From Priapulus caudatus (Eukaryota > Priapulida > Priapulimorpha > Priapulimorphida > Priapulidae), in the NCBI RefSeq assembly GCF_000485595.1, contig NW_014577556.1:132138-163560 (forward strand): a DNA stretch of 31,423 nt. Reading direction: 5' to 3'. Both the position numbers and the translations under genes were made by a program. Below, piece after piece: positions 10,559-20,389 of the stretch. Each line of letters begins with the position of its first letter. Position 1 is the stretch's first letter. A model generated the notes under the pieces. That model searched no databases. It worked only from the letters and a program-made list of their open reading frames with translations, and was not told the origin of the DNA.

Positions 10559-10760
10559 AGTTGCTAAGTTGTAATTTTTATGGCCGGCATTTTGAATCGC
10601 GCCCTTGGATCAACGGATGCATCCACGTTGTTGTATGAAATAGTAAACACCAAATTACGTCCTGTCAGATAAATTTCAAGATCTGTATGAAGATTATTAA
10701 CGCGAGGATATAAGCTCTTCTTTTAAGAATGACAGGCGGCCCATTTTGAATTCAACAATG
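10559..10760 (-). repeat. inverted copies of the 165-bp satellite unit
   Basis: Read on the minus strand this segment reproduces the landmarks of 7448-8160: GGCCGCC-like box, TTAAAAGAAGAGCTTATATC, TTCATACAGATCTTG, TGACAGGACGTAATTTGG and GATGCATCC. About one and a half units are present. The minisatellite is therefore flanked by opposite orientations of the same satellite. Confidence 0.8.
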
Positions 10761-10909
10761 TGGCCGAAAGACGCGCCTTGGATCACATGTTGGATCGCGT
10801 GTGTCCCTCTTTTAAATGAAAGAGCATACAAAGTTGCAAAGTGTCGCAATTTTTCATACTTTTTGTCACAATTTGAACGAATTTTGGTCCTAATCTTAAC
10901 TGTAGCTAT

Positions 10910-11677
10910 TAAAGCTCAGTCACACTGGAGGTCCGTTGCCTGGTCCACGGATTACCGAGGGGCGGGATGGGGCAGGATCTCCCCGGCGGTAAATTTATAA
11001 TCCGTCGGCGATCTGGTGGACCAGATTACGGAATGAGGTCCGAAAAAAAGCATCATCGGCGCCGGATCGGCGGACCAGCAGCGGCAAGCGGCCACTGATC
11101 ATCGCTTGATGAGCCCGGATTGATGCTTCGGACCCCAAGCCACGGAGTCAGCTACGGGACCGCCGGACGCGCCCGCATGACTGCTCCGGACCCCACGGAC
11201 CTGATCGGCCTGTCGGCCCCGTCCCTGGCATCCGTGGCTCCATCCGTCGTTGGGATCCGGCTCGGTCCTGGCGGCTCCGTGCTCCGCACTCCGTGTTGGG
11301 TCGCGACTTGATCCGTAGTGATCCGTTTGGCCGAGCAAAAACGACACGGATGGCCACGGTTCAACACGGTGTGGGCCCGGTTCAACACGGTGCCACTACG
11401 GACTGTCCCGGACCTACCACGGACGCGCCACGGACCGTCCAGGACCGTCCAGGACCACCCCGGATGGGGAAAACTTCCCGGACCGTCCCGGATCACCCCG
11501 GAAATTTTATACAGTTTAAAACTTCCGGGGCGATATCCCGGAATGCGCAGGACCATCAAGGACCACCCGGACCGGGCCGGACCGTCCAGGACCGTCCAGG
11601 ACCCAACAAGGATCTCTCCCCGGATCAGTCCGGCAGCGTCTGGCCCGGTCCGGGAGCTTGGTGTGACTTTAGCTTTA
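10910..11677. mobile_element. CCGGAC-rich non-autonomous inverted-repeat element
   Basis: The left end TAAAGCTCAGTCACAC (10910-10925) matches the inverse of GTGTGACTTTAGCTTTA (11661-11677) at 14 of 16 positions. The interior is built from short GGACC/GGTCC/CCGGA words, for example tandem GGACCGTCC near 11437-11455 and 11580-11597. No transposase frame is recognised; the long open frames on both strands come from the repeats. No clear target duplication was found. Confidence 0.6.
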
Positions 11678-11689
11678 CATCGTAATCCA

Positions 11690-12240
11690 TAGTTCAAGCG
11701 TCACACTGTCAAGGATCAGCGGCATGGGTTGTAAACAGCGATATACATGCTGTTTCGAAACGAAATACTAATCATTAATGATGTAACGGTGCGTTGCCAT
11801 ATAATATCTAATCACTAATGACGTAAGACTTTTTTAATTACAATGAAATGTAGTCAGCATATATCTGTCATATCCCCATTATTAAATTAACGCTCTACAC
11901 TTATATAATATGACGTATGCTACCCGTTTAGGCTCATTGCAATTTCATTTATTATAACCCAAGGTTGTCAAGCCCAAAGAAGCTTTATGGCTAATGTTAC
12001 TAACAATAGCGCCGATTTTCCAAGCACGCTAGACGAGACAGTACTGAAAATGTAGGGCACGGCGAATGCGAATGACTTGATAAGCCCAAATCCTTTCATT
12101 CGAATACTATGTAGCGAAGTGCGCACAACACTATTCATTCGCTTGTGTATCCCTCTGGAAATTCGTACCACAACTGTTAGTACATCTATAGTGTTGAGTA
12201 GCAGCTGTCAAGGTAGGAATTTATTACGATTACCCTTCTC
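11690..12240. other. no gene seen
   Basis: AT-rich single-copy-looking sequence. ATCTAATCACTAATGACGTAA and ATCATTAATGATGTAACGG near 11770-11826 are two similar short words. No convincing exon. Confidence 0.4.
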
Positions 12241-12753
12241 CCTCCTCTCTCCAATCTTTGCTCGTCTCTATCTCATTTGTCTCATTCCTCACGCTTTACC
12301 CATCGATTCCCCATTCGCACTCTCTCCGCCCCGATCGCTCCCCGCCTCTCTCTACTTTTCTTCCCCTCCGAATGTCAATCTCGAATGTCCACGTCGTATC
12401 TCTGTTTCTGGGAGCGCTTGCTCGTTGTCTCACTCCCGCTCTTTCAGCCTCTTCGTCCCAATTCTTCGCCTCTGTGTTTCTCCGTTGTATTTCACGCGCA
12501 CGCACACCAGCACACACACCTTCTCACATATATAGTATAAATATACACAGACACATACACATACACTATACGCTCTCGCTCTCGCTCTCGCGAGTGTGTG
12601 CGGGCGCGCGTGCTCGCTCGGTCTCGGGGTCGCACGCAGCCACTCATGCAAACCCGCACGCGCATAGACACACTGTATATGAATATATACACTATACAAA
12701 CGTTCTTTGTCATTCCTTCTATCTCTGTCTCTCCTCTCCCCCCCCCACACACT

Positions 12754-12809
<56 letters not shown>

Positions 12810-13060
12810 CACACCACACACACACAACCAGCCACACACACACCACACTCTCTCTCTCTCTCTCTCTCTCTCTTGCGACGCGCTCTTGTTCCTTCTTTTA
12901 CTTTGCGCGCATACCCACACACGCCGTCATCGCTCTTTGTCTTTCTCCACCCCTCTTTATCTTTCCCTAACTAGCTCTCGTCCTCTCTCTCTCTTTCTCG
13001 CTCTCCCTCTTCTTTCTCACTGTCGCGCTCTTTCTTTGTATGTCTGCCTGTCTGTCTGTC
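12240..13060. repeat. pyrimidine-rich microsatellite cluster
   Basis: Contains (GCAC)n at 12755-12797, (CA)n to about 12814, (CT)n at 12849-12872, a CTCGCT run near 12571-12591 and general CT richness. Long open frames on both strands through here translate to His/Thr/Ala or Arg/Glu/Val repeats and are artefacts. It ends about 290 bp before the EGF gene start codon, so it could lie in that gene's upstream region. Confidence 0.85.
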
Positions 13061-13348
13061 AGTGCAAACCCTCTAGGTATAGAATTGTGATTGTATCTAA
13101 TAACGTACTTGTTAGTTACAACCAAATGAAACAAGAGCGAAAATGGCGTCATAGAATGTAGACGTTTTGCGGCGTTACGTCCACGAAATGGCATTTATCC
13201 ATCAAATACTGTACGCGTCATATCACTTCATAAAATAGCAAAATGTATCGCGCCCTAGTTAATATACACCTATTAACTGTCAATCCATGCACGCCCTATT
13301 GCACTTCGTACGGCACGCCCGTGTCCAACACCCTTCGTATCTTTCAGC

Positions 13349-13481
13349 ATGTTTACGCGCATGATGCTTCACGTGCCGCTTCTTTCCGCCTGCTTGGTGC
13401 TATGTACGGCCGTACCATCAAGCTACCTGGCGCCGCCACCGCTCGCACCGGCTACGATCGCGGCTGACAGCTATGGTGAAG
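13349..13481 (+). CDS. EGF gene exon 1: signal peptide and linker
   Basis: The ATG at 13349 is followed by a short basic segment, a hydrophobic core and a small-residue cleavage site, then a Pro/Ala-rich linker. Alternative in-frame Met codons lie at 13361 and 13364. It ends GAAG|GTAAAT, phase 1. A possible acceptor (TATCTTTCAG, 13338-13347) just before the ATG suggests a 5' untranslated exon could lie upstream. Confidence 0.75.
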
Positions 13482-15675
13482 GTAAATATAACAACGGGAG
13501 TTTATAACAACCAGAAAACAACATATTTATTGTACACTTTGTCAACAATGTATGATGCAATATAGTCACTTCTTCATTATGCACATCGGTGCGTTAAAGC
13601 CCTTAAGCGATTACTTCGTACACTTTCATCAAAATGTGGTTCCGGTGCGAAGCATTTACGACTGCAAGAAATATCCAGTGCTATTTTAATCATTTATTTA
13701 ACGTGTACCGTGGTCCGTATTTCGAGGTACGTATTCCGTAAGTACCGAACATTGCAAAGCGCGATGATTCTCTTCGTGATATAATGTCACAAACATAATC
13801 ACCTTGACCATATATATATATACTTATAATATAAAAACGTTAATGAAGTTAACGTTACTACTGTCATATTATACAAGCAACTATAGTCCGAGATATATCC
13901 TTCTAGATTTAAACGTTTTTAATAATTATGTCTTCGCCTGGTAGTTTTATATTCGGTTGTTTTCATTTTCAATGACAGCTAATTTGCGAGGCGTACAAAG
14001 CCGCCCGCATCGTACAACGCGTTAAACGGCATTACAAATACGTAATTGCTGCACGATTAAAAATTACATTTGATTAAAGATTAGAACCATGTATAACAGA
14101 CAATTTCATATATAAGATGATTATAATATTCTGATGATATTATATATACTATATGTTGATATATATTTTATTTCGAATGTGACTGCTATTCTATTATATG
14201 TGCAGTGCATTACCATATCAATTGGCTTGGACGTACTCACTGCGTACATAACCAGTTCTGTCGCACCCCCATAACGCCAACCAAAATTAATACCATCCTT
14301 TCCATGAATAGCGGATTCTCTTTTGAATCAACCACGCAATACTGCATGTTATAGAGGTAGTTTTCCGAAATCATTTGATGTATGTTGCCCATATTCACTG
14401 CATCGATGCTGAGTCTAATAACAAAACCCATAATTACCGCAAACAGCGAAGAAGGCATTGTATTGTCGAGAGTAGCCTTGAGGAAAACGCTTTTTCCACA
14501 AATGAGGTCCTGCATGACAGAAGAAAAAAATCACAATGTAGGCGTCTTGAATAGGCGATAGTGAGAGTGATCACGAATCGCGGCTACGAAAATGTGTGTC
14601 GAGACAAATGTATAAACGATGGTATCATTCGGATGTTTTTCTTGGATGGCTGAATGTTTTCCCATCGCCTGGGGTTATATACCCGATGCATTTTGTGAGT
14701 GGATGTTTAGGCAGGGCCCAGTAGCATCTATATTCTATATGATACCCGTGCTAAACCAACATTTCTTAAATATTAACACCGTTAACTGTAACATAAACAC
14801 GTTGCGTGAAAGAATTAATCACATATAAGTCAAATGTATATACCCAGCGTTGTCTGGCCGTTTAAAGGAGATCTCAAATAACCCAGAATTTTTGTTATAA
14901 TAAAGCCAACATTATTTCAGTTCAATTGTTCTCATCTACACGCGTTCAGTTTTGTTTTTCTTGTTGGCGTAGACGTGGACGGTGTGGGAAAACGTATACG
15001 AAAAATCAAGTAGGTATCCTCATTAGGGACCTAGTGCTCAAATGTCAAACGCTGTTTGTCGTATACATCTAGCGATGCGTGGAGACTGCTACCCGGACTC
15101 GTGTTACAATGGAGGAACGTGCGACAACAAGAAAGACGCCTATGGTTACACATGTAGCTGCCCTCAGGTAATTTACCGTTAGCAGGTTTGCGTTGAACTA
15201 GCACCGGCAGAACTTAATCCTGAGACGGTCTGATATTATTGACGTATATACATGTGCATATATATTACACACTAGACGGTGTGTAATTGTAAATGGGCCT
15301 TAACCGTATTACTATGATAATAAGTATTATCAATAAGTAGTCGTATTACTGCATACCATCAGGAGTAACCTATACGCTGCAGGGTTTTGATGGCTCTCGA
15401 TGTGAAAAGGCGGTGGATACGTGCAATCCGAACCCGTGTCTAAATGAAGGCTACTGCGTAGTACATGGATACGATGCCGTATGCAAATGCCCTTACGGTG
15501 TTACGGGTGATAGGTAAAACCTTTCCACCGTTACTTATAAGTAGATAAACAGTGCTTTACTAGGCATATTATATCATTATATGTATTGTTAAACTTCTAA
15601 TATCGCTCATCCGCCAACAGGAACAGACCGAGTTGTGTGTGCGCGCGCGCGCGTGTGCGGGCGTGCGGGCGTTCG

Positions 15676-15711
<36 letters not shown>

Positions 15712-18700
15712 TATGTATGTATATGTATGTATAATTAAAGATGCTAAGCAACGATGGCAACGCAGATCTTCACTGCTTTACGTAGGTGTGAAACTGAACT
15801 GAATCCGTGTGAACCGGCTCCGTGCGAAAATGGAGGAATATGCAAGAAGGGAAACTACCAGGTGGCGTATGTCTGCGAATGCCCATTCGGCTTCTTCGGG
15901 CGCAAGTAAGCAATTATATACATCTATATATCTATATATATATATTCGTTTCTCGACAGCCCAGGTTTCTAGATTTTCTAAACTGAAAGGTCTGCCTAAA
16001 ATCTGTGCGCATCATGCAAACCATTCAACTCTGCTGGATGATCGCACAATACAGGGAGAAGTCACTATGAAGAGTGGCGACTCACGCAATGCTCCCACCC
16101 GGAGCCCTCCCCAAGCTGCACGTTTTGTTTTGTTTATCTAGCTGCATTGTTTGCCGCATTGACCTATTGGTACCCATTTTATGATAATTCAACCGGGGAT
16201 TTCTGTTATAACTGTGAAACAATTAGCGAGGGCACTATAATGGAATAAAGGCGTTTATTGTGTTTATAATCTCGTCACCCCATAAGGCACGCGCGCGACT
16301 ACCAGCAAATACAATTATACGTTATCATGCAATTATGGGATGACCTATAACGGTTAAATTGTTATATACGGTAAACGGTAAACGGTTTTATACCGTTAGT
16401 TTGTCTCAGTCGACTGTTTTACCGCGCAACGCGGTTACACACCATCGGTTTTTATTTGCCTTGTAACGCAGCTGTGAACTGGACCCCTGCGCAAACATTC
16501 CCTGCCAAAACAACGGCATCTGCACGGGGGTGCGCGCAAGAACTGGACCTACATTCACATGCCAGTGCTCTTACGGATTTGGTGGTTACACGTACGTATA
16601 CGGCACGCCACAACACGGCCACGGTTATCAGAATAAGAGCGAAGCGTTTAGTAAGAGTATCTAAGAAAAATATGCATTCCTGATCGGAGTTAAGATTTCA
16701 TCAGAAGTACGTAATGCATATAGTATTTGCACCCATTATACACGAAATAGCCGACGCGCGCAAGTGCGCTACATGTTTCGTGTATGCGAATACTTGTAGA
16801 ATGGTGGCCCATATCGTAGATATCCTAGACGGTATATGGACCGGAACTGAGATCCCTGTGTGTGAAACAAACTAGAAACGTGTGAGACGTGGCGTATCCT
16901 GCATTATAACGCTCAGTAAACTGCCGGGTATATAGCTCTAGTACTATAGCCCACTTTCATTAACTGCCGCAGGCAGTTAATGAAAGTGGGCTATAGTAAT
17001 AGAGCTACCGGGTATAATAACCGTTGACCTAATTCAATTATATTTCTTCCAATTAGAGCACGCCCTGGTATAGCAGAGAGTGCTATACGACTTGCTCCCT
17101 ATCGTATTCCTCCGTAAAAACGACAAGGAACACATCTAACCAATAGGTGGCGCAACGTGCCTGGCAGCAAGTATAACGAGAACCATCAACTTCTTAACTC
17201 ACGCTGGCTGAAGATCGCACTCGCGACATATATGAAGCTTGCCGCTCACTCACTGACAGCACCCACAGTCTAATCCTTCCATCTACATACTAGAACACTT
17301 ACTCCCGTGCCTCGTGTTTCTAGGTGCGACAAGGACACCGAGCCATGCGAACCGAACCCATGCAATAACGGAGGCGTGTGTAGAGTAAGATGGAAGTCAG
17401 ATGGCTACGACCATGACTACCAAACGGTGTGCTTATGCCCGTGCACACACACTGGCGACACGTAAGCGCAGGGAGAACCGCCTATAAGAGTCCTGTAGAC
17501 TATCAGGAGCCGTAGGCCCTACGATAGCACGCCTGATATTGCCCTGTTCAAACCAGGAATTATACCCACTTACGTGAGGAGTATCCAACAACATGCGACA
17601 AAAGAGCCAAATGTATCTAACATGCGTCTAAACAGAGGAATTTCTCCGACCTGTGATTGGAGGACAAAAATAGAATTCGTGACGTTTCGTTTCACCGGTC
17701 ATAGCCGCGCGTGTATTAGCCTATGAGCGATACCGAGCGTGCATATTTGCTAATTAATTCGACTAATCGTGCTTCAATAGACTCAAAATTCACAGTGATT
17801 AAGGCTAATTGACATGTGTCTATAACAGCTAGAATTTTTGTAGAAATGTAACTCAAATCGTTCGCTCCATATGATAGTTAGTACACGTTCCTACCGGTCA
17901 TAGCATAATAGCGTATGCGGCGGGAGTGGGCGGGGTCTATTTTTATCCTCCTTATTCCAATCACAGGTCGGAGCAATTCCTCTGTTTAAACGCATGTCAT
18001 CTTGACCACAGGGCGTCCACCGCCAGACTCTGCATTCGCCGAACCAGACCCAGCAGCTCAACGGAACTATATCTGAAAGGAATTACAAGCCTATTTTGTA
18101 GAAATCATGCCAATTTTATTCGGTCTGATAAGGATTTATGTTTTCAAGTTTCTGCGGTTGCCCATAGAATGCAAACCTTCCGGCTTCATCAGAAAATTAT
18201 CAAAGGGTCTGAATTATCAAGCATCTGCCCTATCAACCTGGCACGGTTTCAAGAGGAACCGATTGAACTAACAGCACTCACAGTATCATTGGAATTGTAA
18301 AGACGAGTATATATGAATCCCAGAACTACTTGAAAATAGCTACTGGCCAAACTCAATACGCACGCGCATATATTCATACACGCGCTATGTAGAGCGCGCA
18401 ATATTGTTGACTTTCTTCCAATTCTGTTCATCTTACTTTCACCGGACAGGTGTGACATTTTCATTAATCCATGTGAGCCCAACCCTTGCTTGAATAATGC
18501 CACCTGCCGCATGGTTGGAGGTTACTGCGACCACTCACAGTTTGCATGCACCTGCCACCATGGATTCGAAGGAAATAAGTAAGTAATTTTTTAAAGAGAA
18601 TATTTGAAATACCTGAAAAATTAATGGACCTTATTGTGCTTTGAATGAGAGATGCAATCAGTTCAAACAGAATTTAGCAAAACGGGCAAATTCGCAGAGC

Positions 18701-19239
18701 ACATGGAACATCTCCGAACTGAATATACGCATTCCATGCAATTTCATCCAATACAACGTTACAACAAACGAAGAACGAGAAAAATAAACCAAGAATGTGA
18801 GGTTTATGTAATGAAGATATTCCACCTGAAACGTTAACTAACCAGCCCAATACACACATTTCACAGGTGTGAACGCAAAACGGGACACATTTCCCATCTC
18901 CGCGCACCATTGACACCAGCACAACGTAAACAGGCTACCCCAGTAATATACGACGTAGGAGCTATAGACAGGACGAGCCCAGCTTCCAACCTGCCACGCC
19001 TCAACTACGAACTACCGAAGCCTACATACGTGCAATCACAGCCCATCTATAAGATACCACCACCAGCCGCATACCAGGCTAAGCCACCATACGCTAGCCC
19101 AAGGCATAGAGGACCTCAACCCGTGTTTGAACCTCTGAGACTCACTCACGAGCAGCGAGATGTAATCTACCGTAGTTCTGCACAGGCTGCCTCCACTGGT
19201 CGCAACAACCCTATTCTACGACAGTTTCCAGTGTTCTAG
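13349..19239 (+). CDS. secreted six-EGF protein with Pro/Tyr-rich C-terminal tail (eight exons)
   Basis: Exons 13349-13481, 15073-15167, 15383-15513, 15786-15905, 16472-16591, 17324-17461, 18450-18578 and 18867-19239 join in frame at GT-AG sites into 412 residues. Residues 1-21 are a signal peptide (VPLLSACLVLCTA, cleavage likely after Ala21). Residues 47-49 are RGD, directly before the first Cys. EGF-like modules span about 50-83, 90-121, 128-161, 166-201, 208-247 and 254-290, each with the C1-C6 spacing of the family; modules 5 and 6 each carry one extra Cys (240, 272). N262-A-T is a glycosylation sequon. Residues 291-412 form a basic tail with 19 Pro and 7 Tyr, including KPTY and AKPPY. 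There is no transmembrane segment, so the product is probably extracellular matrix, adhesive or cuticular. The layout resembles mussel foot protein 2 (EGF repeats with DOPA-bearing ends), but orthology is not shown. It converges on the ACAD8 gene 1.1 kb downstream. Confidence 0.88.
15073..15167 (+). CDS. EGF gene exon 2: RGD and EGF1 cysteines 1-5
   Basis: Acceptor ATACATCTAG, donor CAG|GTAATT, starting phase 1 and ending phase 0. It encodes RGD immediately followed by Cys1 and then DSC, GGTC, YTC and SC of EGF1. Cys6 is in the next exon. Confidence 0.9.
15383..15513 (+). CDS. EGF gene exon 3: end of EGF1, EGF2
   Basis: Acceptor ACGCTGCAG, donor AG|GTAAAA, ending phase 2. GFDGSRC completes EGF1 and the rest is EGF2 up to the residue before its Cys6. 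Confidence 0.92.
15642..15735. repeat. (GC)n/(GTGC)n/(TATG)n microsatellite in EGF intron 3
   Basis: Alternating GC dinucleotides, then about 12 GTGC tetranucleotides, then GTAT repeats, about 50 bp before exon 4. Confidence 0.9.
15786..15905 (+). CDS. EGF gene exon 4: EGF3
   Basis: Acceptor TTTACGTAG, donor AA|GTAAGC. Class 2-2 exon. The first full codon is Cys6 of EGF2; it ends one residue before Cys6 of EGF3. Confidence 0.92.
16472..16591 (+). CDS. EGF gene exon 5: EGF4
   Basis: Acceptor TTGTAACGCAG, donor AC|GTACGT. Class 2-2 exon with the same 120-nt length as exon 4 and the same arrangement: Cys6 of EGF3, then Cys1-Cys5 of EGF4. Confidence 0.92.
16933..17007. mobile_element. 75-bp palindromic element with 9-bp target duplication
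   Basis: Two nearly identical inverted arms of 36 bp (TAGCTCTAGTACTATAGCCC... and its inverse) meet at a 3-base GCA centre. The element is flanked on both sides by CCGGGTATA (16924-16932 and 17008-17016), a perfect 9-bp direct repeat. A 9-bp duplication is typical of Mutator-like insertion. It lies in EGF intron 5 and is far too small to code. Confidence 0.8.
17324..17461 (+). CDS. EGF gene exon 6: EGF5 with an extra cysteine
   Basis: Acceptor GTGTTTCTAG, donor AC|GTAAGC, class 2-2. EGF5 has a long Cys3-Cys4 loop (RVRWKSDGYDHDYQTV) and an additional Cys two residues after Cys5 (CLCPC). Confidence 0.92.
17462..18449 (+). other. EGF gene intron 6 with a 124-codon open frame
   Basis: The 988-bp intron holds an open frame at 17926-18300 that matches nothing I recognise. 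It contains no EGF-like cysteine pattern, and skipping it keeps the EGF reading frame exactly. A GGGCGGGG box lies near 17928. Confidence 0.5.
18450..18578 (+). CDS. EGF gene exon 7: EGF6 with an extra cysteine
   Basis: Acceptor TTTCACCGGACAG, donor AA|GTAAGT, class 2-2. EGF6 carries an extra Cys between Cys3 and Cys4 (GGYC) and the NAT sequon. Confidence 0.92.
18867..19239 (+). CDS. EGF gene exon 8: final Cys and Pro/Tyr-rich tail
   Basis: Acceptor CACATTTCACAG. It supplies Cys6 of EGF6, then 122 residues with 19 Pro, 7 Tyr and 17 Lys/Arg against 7 acidic residues. Tyrosines are roughly evenly spaced in the central part (NYELPKPTYVQSQPIY, then AAYQAKPPY). It stops at TAG 19237-19239. Confidence 0.9.
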
Positions 19240-19438
19240 CACCAGCAGAGAGTGCATGGACCATCTATTGGACAAGACGGTATCGTCATTGACAACACCG
19301 TGGTAACAGGGAATAGTTATTACCCTAACCCTTAACTCCACTACCCTTGCTCTTAATCTGAATCTTATGTATTTAAATCTTGATCGATAACTGGTCGTCT
19401 TTAGAATTATAACTATAAGACAACTGATGCGAATGCGA

Positions 19439-19444
19439 AATAAA
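19439..19444 (+). promoter_or_regulatory. polyadenylation signal AATAAA of the EGF gene
   Basis: A canonical hexamer about 200 bp after the stop codon. Confidence 0.6.
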
Positions 19445-20339
19445 ACCATGCTTCATCATAATATTAATTAATGATCGTACAAGTTACAGTTTGATAGATA
19501 TTTATGAATGCATTCAGCCTCATTTACTAGATAATTCGGATGAAAAGATTGTATCTCTATAATTTCTAATAACTACGATCAACCACATATCGATTCTCAA
19601 GTTCTTATACATGATTGCTGTTTGAATATACATACCAGTGTAATGAGCTTTATGGTGGAGTTGCCAATGAAAATGACAATGGTAATCTATAAATCAAAAT
19701 TTTGTAGACACCGCTAGTTCTCGCTATCTGAAAACATGAAACACATGATTTTTTATTTCTATAGCTAGAGTAAAGTGCATAACCTCTGTTTGACACATAA
19801 CATAGCGCAATTCAATTACTGTTAAATTAGAATGTAGTTTTTGTAATTAAGCATGTGGTAAAACAATGTTGCGCAATCATCTTTTTGGTATTGTATTGTA
19901 TTGCATTGTATTATATTGTATTATACTTATATTTATATTTAAAATTAACCCTAATTATAATTACACGCAGTTAGCATTTATGTGAAAAGCATTATGGTGC
20001 TGCATCCAACATGGTTTACCAGAGGTAGAACAAAAAATACAAGAAACCATGTCGACATTATGCGGTTTCTACATATATATTTACAAACACATAGGGTATT
20101 ATCTCCATGTAGGTGTAAACGACCAGACGTTGTGACAGTACTGTCTTGCTAGAGAACATTTCCACAATATTTCCAGCTAATCAGCTAATATTCAGATGAG
20201 ATTATGTATGATGCACCCACCTCACATAAATAATATTTTGGCACGCATAACCAGTACCAACATGATTCTTAGATGGTAGCTACGGTTTCACTATCTAATT
20301 AGACTGAAGAAGTCTCACTAAACAGCAATCCTTTCAGTG
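19445..20339. other. region between two convergent genes
   Basis: AT-rich DNA without a gene. It has an (ATTGT)n run at about 19889-19935. AATAAA on the minus strand (19757-19752) is a possible ACAD8 poly(A) signal, though nearly 600 bp from that stop. Confidence 0.5.
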
Positions 20340-20389
20340 TTATTTTAGCAGATCCCTGGATATTAACATCCTCATCACTTCGTTTGTAC
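20340..20389 (-). CDS. ACAD8: ACAD8 terminal exon
   Basis: Acceptor GTGCAG. It encodes [15 protein letters not shown] and stop TAA (20342-20340). The phase matches the preceding exon exactly: G completed by GT gives Gly of the EGTNEV motif. Confidence 0.93.

Noticed and set aside
11152-11697. 181-codon minus-strand and overlapping plus-strand frames
   Set aside because: They run through the GGACC-rich inverted-repeat element on both strands and reflect its low complexity.
12240-12980. Long open frames (up to 238 codons) on both strands
   Set aside because: They translate CT, CA and GCAC microsatellites into His/Thr/Ala/Leu/Ser or Arg/Glu/Val repeats; several frames are open at once.
13243-13467. 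74-codon frame overlapping EGF exon 1
   Set aside because: Different frame from the signal-peptide exon and leads to no downstream EGF exon.
17926-18300. 124-codon frame as an extra EGF-gene exon
   Set aside because: No EGF cysteine pattern, no suitable flanking splice sites in phase 2-2, and removing it preserves the reading frame between exons 6 and 7.
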